A stretch of 64,000 bases of DNA, taken from assembly GCA_001414345.1 (NCBI GenBank), contig LLCB01000002.1, forward strand, positions 372,001 to 436,000. Direction: 5' to 3'. Below the pieces are notes generated by a model. That model had not been told where the DNA came from and made no database searches. It saw only the letters and a program-made list of their open reading frames with translations. The stretch is from Hymenoscyphus infarciens. Its lineage: Eukaryota; Ascomycota; Leotiomycetes; Helotiales; Helotiaceae. A program made the translations under genes and the position numbers. Positions 10,977 through 22,491 of this stretch are shown here, in pieces (position 1 is the first letter of the stretch; every line of letters begins with the position of its first letter).

Positions 10977-13900
10977 GATGACTGATGTGAAATCTCCCCC
11001 TATAGCCCTCCGAAGTGCGAACTTGAGAAGCCCTGGGTATGTCTAGTTTGGTGCGCCTTTTGATTCTGAAATGTGTTGTTCCCCTTTCTATGTGGTCCGC
11101 GAAATGACTGGCGAGACGAGGTCTCCTCTCTTCCCTCACAAGATGATGGAATACGGTAGGAAACAATAAAGTTGTATCGTATATGGCAGGTTACACCTGA
11201 TTGGAATCGAAGTCGGTATATTAGAGACAATTCGAGTCGGTGTGGTGTTGATCGTTAAAGGGGAGAAGCGTGAGGTTCGGAAATAGGGGAGGGAAGGAAT
11301 CGCGAGGGAGGAGTTCGTGTTGTTTGTTGTCAGGTGTTTCTTGATAGGGAGAGGACAGTATGGAAACGAGAGTGAGTATGGAAAGGAGAGGTTGAACAAA
11401 AAGAAGAGAGGAAGAAGTTTGAAAATGGGAACGAGCGTGATGCCACGGATGGCGATGGCGGGTGTGGAGGTGATGGTGGATGGCGAAGGAGAATGGAAGG
11501 AGAGTGGTTGAAGCGTATCAGGGAGAGTGAGCGAGCGCTGAAGGGTCTGGAATTGGGGCAGCGCACGTCGACTGCCCATGCTGCGGAATCACCACCCAAT
11601 CACTGCACAGTCGGCGAGTAAAATGGCAGGCCCACACGAAACGGGTAGCGGAGCGAATGGAAGACAGGGAAGGGACGAGGAAGATGACAAGCCTGCGCTA
11701 AACCACATTCACACTAGTGAGATTTTCAGGGGAGGTTGTTGTAAAAGCAGCCAGTGCGCACCTGCCAAGCTTGAGATCAAGTCGTGCCCCTGTCGAAAAG
11801 TGGATAAGACCCGCTATGATTATGATTGGTCTATAATCTGAGTGAGTTTGAGAAGCTTGGGTCAGCCAGAGGAGGTGAAGGTGATCTTGCTGGTTGTGGT
11901 TCATTCTCAGATGGTGTGCAAGCACGAAACCTCAATTCTCTATTTCTCCTCCAAGCGAAGTGTTTAGTCAGGTTCTCGGTTATATCACATCCTCTATTGA
12001 CAACCAGCAGTCACCGCAAGGCCTGAGATGAGGTCATCAGGGACACGACGAACCGGTGGAACTCACTTGGCCAACTTGACACACCCGAAGTCTGATATTC
12101 GTCGTAGCTTCGGAAGACCTCCCCGTTTTCTGGAAAGAAGAGGTCGAATCGAATCTTCTCTTTATCAATCTGGTACCTGAATCTCATCGTAAAGACTGGT
12201 GGATAGTTGTATTCTTTTCATTGGATTCCCAGTTCTTCAAGTACGAAATGAATGCGGCCTGGTGGCGGGCTTGCATGCGTGGATTTCTCCATAAAATATT
12301 CCGGCGACTGCAGTCTTTGGTTAGGTAGTACAGTAGTGCCATCTCATCCATTTCTATTATTAAATCTGATAGAAACTTTAAACTTTGCAGAGACTTTTCG
12401 CCCAAGTGGAAAAGCACATTTGTATGTACACTTGTACATCTTCCTTGATTCTTTATCTCGCGGCTTTCCTTTCCTTCCATATGAAAAAAAAACTTGAACT
12501 TGGCCGCATCGTTCGTATTGAATCTCCATCCTGGCCCAGGCTCCCCGCCCTCTTTGTTCCTCCACTTGCCAACGAACGCGCCACCTGAGGGCACCGCCAC
12601 TGGCTCATCTTCTCCACCGCGTTGATCCTGAAATAGATAGACGAGGGATTTGCAAATTAACAAATCTCACCCGCCCGGCCCAACCTTGCTCTTCCCATTT
12701 GTTGGCCAGAACTATCGATCAACATTTCACTTCACGTGAAGTAGATATCTCGTATAGCACGTGAGTGAGAGTTCTGATTTTATCTAAATCTAGCTGCTTA
12801 TAAGCGTTTTATTGGACACATCGAATGTAAGGTTCTATTTCAATATCCTCATGCTTATTCTACACTCAAACAACCAAGCATTCCGAAGCTTCTAATCCAA
12901 CGCCGCATCTCGTGCTCGATGCTCACCTCTTTCATCCAACCGAGGATTATTGATCCTCTTTAAAATACGATTCCTCCGCCGTGCCATGTCTACGTAAATA
13001 CCTCATGATATAAGTAGGTAGTTGTATAAAAAGGGCAAGTTCTTAAAGTCATGACTCCCGTCCCTTTACTCCAGGGAGTACTTTTTTTGACAGGAGGCCT
13101 GGGGATTGCAGGAATTCGTGACTATAGTCCAAGGCACTTGCGCTCCTACCTACAATTCTCCTAGCTCTTCTGGAATGATAAAGGTATCATGAACCTAATT
13201 GTCCGAGCCGTCTACGGATAATTAAATTAAATGTCCGAGTCTTGGTTAAATAATTGAGAGAGCGGCATTCAGGTACTCTGCTTGGTGAATAGGAATTGAG
13301 AAAAGAATTAGTGCCTGAGTAAGAAGGCATACATCGAGGCACCGATACGCGTATAAAAAAGAAAACACCAAGACAAAAGCGAACGTATATTGAGTGCCTT
13401 TATTGGTTAGACTCTTAGCGTTGTATCACCACCACCCAATCTCACAAGGCTGTTCAAGTCTCCAAACCCGCTTTGGAGAACGTAGCGTAGCTTCAAGAAG
13501 AAGTGCACGAATATCCCATCGGATTCGTGCTTTCCCTCAGATTAAAGCATGCTCCTGTAACAACTGTATTCGTGGCTCGTCGAGGATATCTGTCTCCAAG
13601 TCGTGGCTGCCTAATTTATTCAAGTCGGCACAGTGAACCATCCGTCTCACCTGGGTACGGCGCAAAACTAGTGATTGATTTGCGGCATGACTCCTCGCTA
13701 GACAGAGGTGCAGATACGCGCATAACTGGATCTGTTGCAACTCGCAAAACCGGCCAGCGGTATCAACAATTTAACTTCCAGATTCGCTCCTTTAAGTAAG
13801 ATTCTGACTCCAAGATCGCTCCTTGCTTATTCTTTGTGCATCTCCAATTCTAACCCTCACCGACTCTTCCACGCTCCACCAGCTGACCTTGAGGCGGTGG

Positions 13901-14005
13901 CGCCTCACAGGACGGGGTATCCCCATTTGCGGGGGACAAATTGTTGGCCTATAAACTACCGAGGACCCCCTTTGAAAGCCTCATCGGTAATCGAGTGCCA
14001 CAAAC
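10977..14005. other. Intergenic: 5' flanks of the Flc-like and ABCB genes
   Basis: About 3 kb between divergently transcribed genes. Several open frames of 60-160 codons overlap on both strands (for example 11136-11579 and 12184-12663, -), but the longer ones lack an ATG at the stated start or are low complexity, and none shows a domain. It probably holds the promoters of both neighbours; I see no confident TATA box or RNA gene. Confidence 0.45.
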
Positions 14006-17000
14006 ATGGACAAACCTCCAGATATCACGGAAGAGAGTGACACCCGTCCAACCTCATCTGAAGACAAGGAGAGCCACGATGAAATCAACTCCGATAAGGA
14101 AGCAGGTAGTGAGAAGACCGCCACCCTAGCACAACCAGAAAATGATACCACCAAAAGCCCACAAGTAATAGAGGTAAAAGAGGAGGAGGGCAAGAAAACG
14201 GATTACACAGCCAAGGCGGAGAACAAGACTTCCTGGAAACATTACTTTGTATAGCCATCTTTTCTCCAATTTTGAGCTTCATTAATAATGGCTAGCGAAT
14301 CTTTAGTTATTCCAGCAGGTTGGATAAACTTCTTCTTGCTTTTGCGATAATGGCTGAGATGGGTACTGGTGCAGTATGTAAAACTCCTTCTAGGGATTTT
14401 CCCATTTTAATAGATTGTAGACTTTACCTCTGATGAACATTGTCTTTGGTAAGTATCCTCTGGAACCCCTTTCAACTCCACACTGCTTATTCCTGTTCAT
14501 AGGTTCTCTTGTTGGTGATTTCAACAAGTACTTTATCCCCGGTTCAGGTGTTACAAAAGAGCAATTTACAAAGTCTCTCAACAAGCAAACGTAAGCATTG
14601 CTCTCCTTTTATCAGTCACGGTATCGACATGATCCAATTATTTCCGTTGCTACCCTTTACTTTCTTCTGGCCATCTGTGACCTTCTCCGCGACCGAAATT
14701 GACAAGGAAATAGCTTGTACATCGTCTATCTCTTCATCGCTCGCTGGTCTCTCAGTTACCTCTCCATGTACATCTTCCGAGTCGTAGGGATCCGAATGTC
14801 CGCCAAAATTCGTCTCCACTACCTCGAAGCACTCTTCGCGCTACCAATCTCAGTCATTGATACCTTACCCACAGGACAAGCATCAAATACCATCACAACC
14901 ACCGCAAACGTCCTCCAAATTGGCGTTTCCGAGAAACTGGGAATGATTTTCCAGTTCACGGCATTGATGCTCACAGCAGTCATCGAAGCCTTTGTCTACG
15001 ACGCCTTACTAACCGTAGTGACAGCCTCCATAATCGTCTTCCTCGGCCTAGTCTATGGAACCCTCGTCCCCATAATTTTGAAACTGCAGAAAGAAGTCGA
15101 ATACGCGGATGAAAAGGCCGCTTCCATAGCCGGAGAAGTCCTCAGTTCCATCCGAATGGTCATCGCTTGCGGGGCTGAGGATCGAATCGGCACCAAGTTC
15201 GCCGGTTGGATCGAAGAATCTCGAAAGCGAGGAAAGAAATTAAGTCCTTTCATGGGAGCGAATTTTGCCCCGCTCTTCTTTGCGGTTTTCTCGACGATGG
15301 CCTTGTGTTTTTGGTTTGGGTTCAAGTTGTATGCTGAGGGGAGGATTGATAGTGTTGCTACGATTGTTATTGTGCTAATGAGTGTTATGATGGTTAATTT
15401 TGCTGTTAGTAAGTTGATATCCTTTTCTTTTCTGTCCGGGATTTTACTATACCATCCCCTTCTTTTCTAGTTCTGGAAATACTAATCTTCCTCTAGCTCA
15501 AACCGCCGCACCAATCATGGCAGTAGGAAGAGCAGCCTCAGCAGCAACCGATTTCTTCGCCATAATCGACGCCCCGAAACCCAAAACTACTGGTCTCTCC
15601 GCCCCAGATGTTTCTGCTCGTGAAGACATCCTCCTCGAATCAGTTACATTCGCCTATCCCTCTCGTCCCCACAACAAAGTACTGGACAACCTCTCCATGA
15701 AATTCGAAGCCGGAAAAATCACCGCCATCGTTGGTGCCTCTGGTAGCGGGAAAAGTACCATCGTCGGCTTATTAGAACGCTGGTACGAACTGGACAACAA
15801 CTCCATCTTCAAGATCCCCGAATCAGTAATGCTTGATGAGAAAGAGAAGAAGAGACGGGAAGAGACGAAAAAGCTCGAGATTGAAGAGGGAAAGGAACCG
15901 GCTATTGAGCTTTCGGGGAAGATTCTTGTTGGGGGAAAGAATTTGGATGGTTTTGATTTGAAGTGGTGGAGGAGTCAGATTGGGCTTGTTCAACAGGAGC
16001 CTTTTATTTTCAATGATACCATTCGGAAGAATGTCGAGTATGGACTTATTGGGAGTGAGTGGGAGGATGCGGATGAGGAGACGAAGACTAGGCTGGTTGA
16101 GGAGGCTTGTAAGGAGGCGTTTGCTGATGAATATATCGTTAAGCTGCCATTGGTATGTTGTTTTGCTTGTTTCGTGTCGTTCGCTTCTGGTGTAGCAACC
16201 AACTTTCTAACCCGGTGTTCTCAATCAGAAATACGAAACTCAAGTCGGAGATGCCGGTATTAAATTATCTGGTGGTCAAAGACAACGATTAGCGATCGCG
16301 AGAAGTATCATCAAACGACCTAAGATCTTGATCCTCGACGAGGCGACTAGTGCTATTGATGTTAGAGGAGAAAGACTCGTCCAAAAGGCTCTCGGTTCGT
16401 TGACTCTTTCAACACTCGTTTTGAAAACCTGGGCATGGAGTGGGCAGGAGCTGACGATTGAATTCTATAGACCGTGTCGCGGAAGGAAGAACTACCGTTG
16501 TGATCGCCCATCGACTTTCGACCATCAGAAAAGCAGATAGCATCGTGGTCTTACGAAAGGTTAGTTCACTTTTTTTCTTAGATATTCTTTTGCATGAACC
16601 CACAACTTACCAAACTTACTTGATCCATTTCTAACCATCAATCTACAGGGCCAAGTAGTCGAGACAGGTACTCACGATAGTCTCCTCGCAGACGAGAATG
16701 GAGCATACTGGGCACTCGTCAACGCACAAAAACTATCAATGGGCGAGAAATTCTCTGATGAAAATGATCTTACCGAAGCTACAGATGTCGACAACACGCT
16801 CATGAAAGAAATGACTTCTTCAAGTATAAAACAGGAAGAAATTGTCGTTTGGAAACCCAAGGGATTCTTCAATAGTTTCGGTCTTCTTATGAGAGAGCAG
16901 AAGCAGAGATGGCCCTGGTATCTTGTTCTTACGATTGGTTGTGTTGGTGCTGGATGTAAGTCTTCTATCATTTCAATGAGCACATCTTGTGAGGCACTCT

Positions 17001-18944
17001 TTGGAATTCCACTCCTAACATTACATTCCAGCAACTCAACCAATTCAAGCCTGGCTTTTTGCGCAAATAATCAATGTACCAATCTTCACAGGTGGTGCCT
17101 TGACAGATGCAATCAACCACTGGTCGTTACAGTTTGTCTATCTTGGTATAGGCGCTGCGGTATCATATTTCCTCCTTGGACATTCTTCTCAAACCATTTC
17201 TTCGGTAAGAACTCCTTCCTCATCCTCGAACCTTTCTTCAGGGCACTGCTAAATTTCCATCTACAGCATATTGCATGTACCTACCGACAAGAATATTTCG
17301 AAAGCATCCTCGCAAAACCAGTCTCCTTTTTCGACGAAGAAGAGAACTCATCCGGCACCCTCACAGCGCGTGTTGCAAACGATCCAACTCAACTCCAGCA
17401 AATACTAGGAATTAACATGGGAATGGTCTACGTCGCAGTATTCAGTTTAGTAGGCTGTATAATAATATCCTTCTACTTCGGCTGGAAGTTCGTCTCCCCC
17501 TCCCTCTCTCCCCCTTCTTCACATCTTCAGCTAACCTCTCTCTCTACAGACTCACACTGGTAGCCACCCTCGTCTCAATGCCCATAATCCTCGCCTGCGC
17601 CTTCTTCCGTCTCCGCTACGAACTCCAATTCGAAGCCATGAACAACGCCGTCTTCGCGGAGTCCTCGAAATTCGCATCCGAATCCATCGGTGCCTTCCGA
17701 ACCGTCACCAGTTTAACACTGGAAGATATGATTTCGAAACGATATGGCATTTTACTTCAGGATCATGTGGATAAGGCGTTTACGAAGGCGGGATGGACAA
17801 CGTTGGTTTTTAGCGCTAGTGATAGTGTTTCGCTCTTATGTATGGCGTTGACTTTTTGGTACGGTGTATGTATACTCCTCTTCCACTCCTCCACCCTACC
17901 GTCCCTTTCTCTATAAACGATTGCTAATTCTGGGGATCGATGCTAGGGCAAATTACTAGCTACACGCGAATACGGACCTGTTCAATTCTTCGTCGTCTAT
18001 ATCGCTATCGTCAACGGCTCCGAATCTTCGGGTTCACTCCTCTCCTTTGGACCTAATATGGCACAGGCTGCGGCGGCGGCGAATCGTATCCTCAGTTTTA
18101 GAATTAGACCAAAGACGGGGGAGAGGAAAGATTTGGAGATGCGGGATACGGAGGGGGGTGTGAGGATTGAGTTTAGGGATTGTTGGTTTAGGTATCCTAC
18201 ACGGGATATTCCTATCTTTCAGGGGTTGAATTTAATTGTAGACTCCCCCCCTCTCTTACCCCTTCGTCATACTGATCAAAACCACAGATTGAAAAAGGGC
18301 AATTCGCCGCCATCGTGGGACCATCAGGCTGCGGAAAAACCAGCATCGTCTCCCTCCTCGAAGCCTTCTACCCCCTCCAAAAAGGTCGAATCCTAATCAA
18401 TGACGTCCCTCTCACCGACCTCGATACCGCGAAATATCGCTCAAAGGTATCTCTCGTCTCGCAAGAATGCACACTCTTCCAAGGCACAATCCGGGAGAAC
18501 ATCCTCCTCGGCGTCCCAACCGACACTCCAACCTCCCTCCTCCATCAAGCCTGTCGCGACGCCGAGATCCACGACTTCATCATGTCACTACCCGAGGGGT
18601 ACGAGACCGATGTCGGGAATCGCGGCGTGGCCTTGTCAGGGGGACAGAAACAGAGGCTGGGGATCGCGCGGGCGGTTATTAGGGATCCGAGGGTGCTGTT
18701 GCTTGATGAGGCGACTAGCTCACTGGATAGTGAGAGTGAGAGGCAGGTGCAACGGGCTTTTGAGAGGGTGGGGAAGGGGAGGACGGTGGTTACTGTTGCG
18801 CATCGGTTGGCGAGTGTGCAGAGGGCTGATGTTATTTTTGTGCTTGGCACTGGGGGGGTTTTGGAGAGGGGGACGCATCAGGAGTTGCTTTCTAGGAGGG
18901 GGGTTTATTGGGAGATGTGTCAGAGTCAGGCGTTGGATCGGTGA
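14006..18944 (+). CDS. Full-length ABCB (MDR/leptomycin-resistance type) transporter
   Basis: Fourteen exons: 14006-14248, 14296-14373, 14421-14448, 14503-14590, 14714-15408, 15497-16152, 16229-16394, 16471-16559, 16649-16955, 17032-17204, 17267-17487, 17550-17865, 17947-18237, 18288-18944. Phases agree throughout and give 1335 aa, normal for a two-half ABCB exporter. After an acidic cytosolic N-terminus comes TMD1, then NBD1 with Walker [10 protein letters not shown] (about residue 456), signature LSGGQRQR (about 608) and Walker [16 protein letters not shown]2 is followed by NBD2 with GPSGCGKTS (about 1126), LSGGQKQR (about 1230), [12 protein letters not shown] and the H-loop AHRLAS. All ATPase motifs look intact. 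Such proteins export hydrophobic toxins, drugs or peptides (pheromone in some cases); the substrate cannot be inferred. Coding style changes sharply between C-ending and G/T-rich stretches (for example at 17750), possibly past gene conversion or simple drift. Confidence 0.93.
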
Positions 18945-20805
18945 GGAGGTAGAGGAGGCGTGGCGAGCGGGGAAACGAGATTAATAGGGGGAGAGCCGGG
19001 GGAGAACGAGGTGCGGGATTGTAGTTTATTGTAAGATTTTTGGGGGGAAAGATCCACTTTTCATGTTTCTTGATAGTTACTTCATAGCTGGCTTTACTTG
19101 GCTTAGCTGACTTGCCACTCACCCACTGGTGCTTTGGTCTCGTCTCGTGGGGGAAAACAAAACTCTACTTTTTTTCCTCTTTCTAGAAAAGGATTTACCT
19201 TTGTTTGTGTTTGATGAGGATTTCACTTTTATTGATATACTATCTATGAATGAATCAGGACTCGAGAAATGTTACAAACCAGAATTTTGAATTTGTTGGG
19301 GTTGGAAGAGGGGAGTTATTTGAAACTCCTCAGTTGGAGAAGAAAGGCTCAAGATGAGTAAGTCGTGTAGAGTAAACTAGCTCTCTGCCTTCTGAGCGAA
19401 AGCTACTGAGACTAGCCTACTAGTTTTGAAGTGTGAGAATTTGAGGGAGTGAGAAACTAGCTTTCGCGTGGTACTGAAGTTCTTGTTGAATGTTGAATGT
19501 TTCTATTGGAAATTTGTTGAAGATGTCCTGGTGGGCTGATCGATCACATAGGTGGACGAATAAAACTCGATGTGTAGTTTAGTCATACTGTCTACACAGG
19601 AGTGAAACTAGTGCCATTACAGGCTAGACATGTAGTAAGCCCCCTCATACGTAAGGTTCTGATTTTTAGTCAGAATTGTGTAGCTTGAGTATGTTTAGAA
19701 ATGCTCAGATACCCCTCTTCAGCTCGATCTCTCTTTGCTTTCTTGCTCTTTAATAAGCGTCTGTTGTGTTCATCTGAATTTCAACCCTTCAAGTGTGAGC
19801 TCCAAAGTCTGCCGCTGATGAAGTCTTGTTTTTGCTGAAATTTCATCGTGTTGCTAGAATAAGGCCCGTCACCTTTACGACCATGGAGTGCGAGCACGAA
19901 ATTGGGGGAAGGTCCGGAGCTTGGACAACGATGGACTCGATGCGCGGACCCAGTAGGAAGGACGACGACGAGGACGCGGAGAACAAAAAATGCTACTCAT
20001 CTGGAGAATTTTTTATTTCGGGGTAGCGATGAACTTCTTGATTGGAGTTCAAATGAAGCAGAACCTTGGAGGCTCCCCACAAAGCCTACTTTTGTTGCTG
20101 AGTTCACATCTTGATCATCATTTCCGTGCTCTCACCCAAGCTCGCGACGGATAGTAAAAGCAGCAGTACGCCAGGTTCATACCGGGCATAGCTCTCGTTT
20201 TTGAACTGTTCAGGATATCATTGAATCGTACTTAAAAGTTACAACAACTTGCTATTTACTGAACTACTATAGGTTTTTCTGTCAACACCAGCCAAAGTTG
20301 CCCACCACTTTAGGCTAGCTCGCAAATGCATGAATCTGCAGAGGCACCAGTTCCCCCCTTGTTTCCTATTACTTTTCACCCGCTGATTTCCAATAAAATG
20401 CACACCCTCATTGTTTTCTCCTTCTCTAAACGTTGGGTAACTGATAAATATTCCCCTGGAATACGGTAAACTGAAGAAAGAACAATGCAAGTTTTCCAAC
20501 TTCCATTTTTGTAAAATTACATTCATACACCCCTTTTCCCAGACTCATAAAGTGTGTCGTCAAAGGCGAAGTCAAAAGAAAGAGAATAATTTTTTTGGTG
20601 AAGTGTTTAGGAGTCTAAGCATGATGGGAACGGGAGGAGAATAGGAGAATGTTTGAGAGTCCACATAGAAACAATTTCCCAAAGCATGCCACCTAGAAGC
20701 TGCAGTCGGGCCCACCACTTCCGCGCTACAATCATGCTTAAACAACAACTTCCGTAAAAGCATCTCAATTGGTCGGCTCTGTTTCGAAATAGTCCGTGAG
20801 TTGAG
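18945..20805. other. Intergenic
   Basis: Downstream of the ABCB gene. No domain-bearing frame. Open frames of 60-95 codons exist on both strands without recognisable products. The region just after 18944 should hold the 3' UTR. Confidence 0.45.
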
Positions 20806-20810
20806 CTCGT

Positions 20811-21020
20811 CTCGCGGTGGACACGGAAAGGGGCACCATTAATCGTCCGGCTCCACAAAATCTAACAAAAAACTAATTGGAAACATATAACAGAAATGTT
20901 ACTAGATGCACAAGATACTAATCAACGATAGTTTTGATTTCTAGACTTTTTGAAGTTGTTTGCGTTGCTGCGTTGCGTTGATAATAAAGTAATGGTGCCA
21001 CTTTCAGTGTCCACCGCGAG
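20811..21020. mobile_element. Short inverted-repeat (MITE-like) element, 210 bp
   Basis: Two 31-bp arms in inverted orientation, 20811-20841 and 20990-21020, match at 29 of 31 positions (mismatches where the left arm has GG/GGG and the right-arm complement TG/TGG). Both ends carry CTCGCGGTGGACAC or its complement. The pentamer CTCGT lies directly outside each end (20806-20810 and 21021-21025), as a target-site duplication would. The interior is AT-rich with no coding capacity. I read it as a non-autonomous DNA transposon or foldback relic; the superfamily is not determined. Confidence 0.65.
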
Positions 21021-21025
21021 CTCGT

Positions 21026-21560
21026 TTACAAATAAACTTCGTGACAAGCTTTGTGACAAGCTTTGCGCCAAGTCTTTGAAATACCATCGTCTGATGACTC
21101 CATTGGTTAGTTGCCCTCGCTAAACATGTTTGTGCGTTACTGGTATAGGTACCGGTAGCTAGAGCTCTCTGTTCTCGGTTTCTTAACATCCGTTCAAGGC
21201 GATAAGTCTCCTTCCGGGAGCCATCGGGAGGGAATTTACCGCTCCGAACTTTCGGCTTTCAAACGCTACAGAGCTAAAATCAAGGGTGATGACCACGTCA
21301 TAGAGTTTTCGGACGAGATTGAGTTCACAGTTCCCGGTCCAGTGTTGTCTGGACACGGTGCACGTTTCATGTGAGAACTTCTTTTCCGCGGGACTTTCGA
21401 AAATCTGGGGTAAATATATATATCCCAGCGTGCGACCATCTTATCTCCTCCTCCTCCTCCTCTTACCAACCAACCAACCATCCAATCACTTCCCAATCTC
21501 CATCTCATCTACTCATCAACCTCATTACTCACCTCACTCACCAAACAAACAACTCTCAAA
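21026..21560 (+). promoter_or_regulatory. Promoter and 5' UTR of the small secreted protein gene
   Basis: A strong TATA-like run (TATATATATA) at 21414-21424 lies about 137 bp before the ATG. It is followed by a pyrimidine-rich CTCCTCC block (21443-21463), a CCAACCAACCA stretch and a CAAAC/CTCAAA-rich leader ending in CAAAATG. TATA plus CT-rich leader is the pattern of highly inducible fungal genes. Confidence 0.55.
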
Positions 21561-21881
21561 ATGCAATTCTCATTCTTCCTCATCACCTCCCTCCTCTTCC
21601 TCACCTCATCGGCAACCAAGAACCCCCGAACTCAAAACCTCCAAGTACGAGAGAATGTCCTGGTAGCTTGTCAAACCGGCGTTTTCCAGAACCCAGATGA
21701 GGATATCAGAAATGTAATTTGCGTGGATGATGCAAAATGCACCAGTGGGAGTGACGAAAGCGCGCAGATGGAGATGGATGGAAAGGTTATGGATGTTGTA
21801 GAGTGTACGGGTTGTCCGACTCAACTATCGGCAATTACGAATCATTGCTCGTTTGTGCCGGCTGCTACTACTTCTCAGTAG
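21561..21881 (+). CDS. Small secreted cysteine-containing protein
   Basis: Intronless, 106 aa, with a clear secretion signal (MQFSFFLITSLLFLTSSAT). The mature part is about 88 aa, acidic in the middle, with six cysteines (AC, IC, KC, EC-TG-C, HC), enough for three disulfides. There are no membrane segments and no GPI signal. Size, signal peptide and cysteines are those of fungal effector-like or apoplastic proteins, but I do not recognise a named family, so function is open. The start is fixed by the ATG after a CAAA-type context, with the TATA run upstream. Confidence 0.8.
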   Translation: MQFSFFLITSLLFLTSSATKNPRTQNLQVRENVLVACQTGVFQNPDEDIRNVICVDDAKCTSGSDESAQMEMDGKVMDVVECTGCPTQLSAITNHCSFVPAATTSQ

Positions 21882-22491
21882 GGAATTGGGTGTGGATTTT
21901 TGGGGAGGAGAGAGAGAGAGATTGGGGTTCTGTTGGGGGGTGCCTGTGGCTTTGGGGATGAATAGTGCTGGAGTGGTGCGGTATTGGAATCTGTTGTGTG
22001 ATTTCAAGAGTCCCTGATGGATTGATTGCTCCGGATTTTGCCACGGGACATCGATGCCTCTTATTAATTTTAATCTATACCCAATAATTGAACAAAAACA
22101 TATATCAGAACAGTAGATCAGCAGATCTAGTCTATCTTGATTTCTTCCCATCGCTCTAGTACAACATAATCTTGCATGGAGCACTGTAATCACTCATGCT
22201 ATGTGATAAATTCGATATATATATTTCGTTGAATAACATCAAAACTATATACGACGACACTTTCGCATCAGACCACCTCGTAGGGTAAATCCGGCATTAT
22301 CGGTATACTAATAAATAAGAAAAGATATGAAAATTCATTCCACTCCCGTCTCCAATTTCGAAGAGGATACTCAAACCCAGCCCAAAAACGCCGTCGCTAA
22401 ATTTTTGTTCAAGACCGTAATCACACATAATTATTATATACCAACACACCACTCTCGTCCTAATCTGTGCTGTTTTTCCAAAGCCAGAGGA
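21882..22491. other. Intergenic between convergent genes
   Basis: AT-rich 3' flanks of two convergent genes. Includes a GA-rich stretch near 21905 and an AT-alternating stretch near 22215. No gene seen. Confidence 0.5.

Noticed and set aside
12184..12663. 159-codon minus-strand open frame
   Set aside because: Its first codon is TTG, it has no domain or signal, and other frames overlap it; not supported as a gene.
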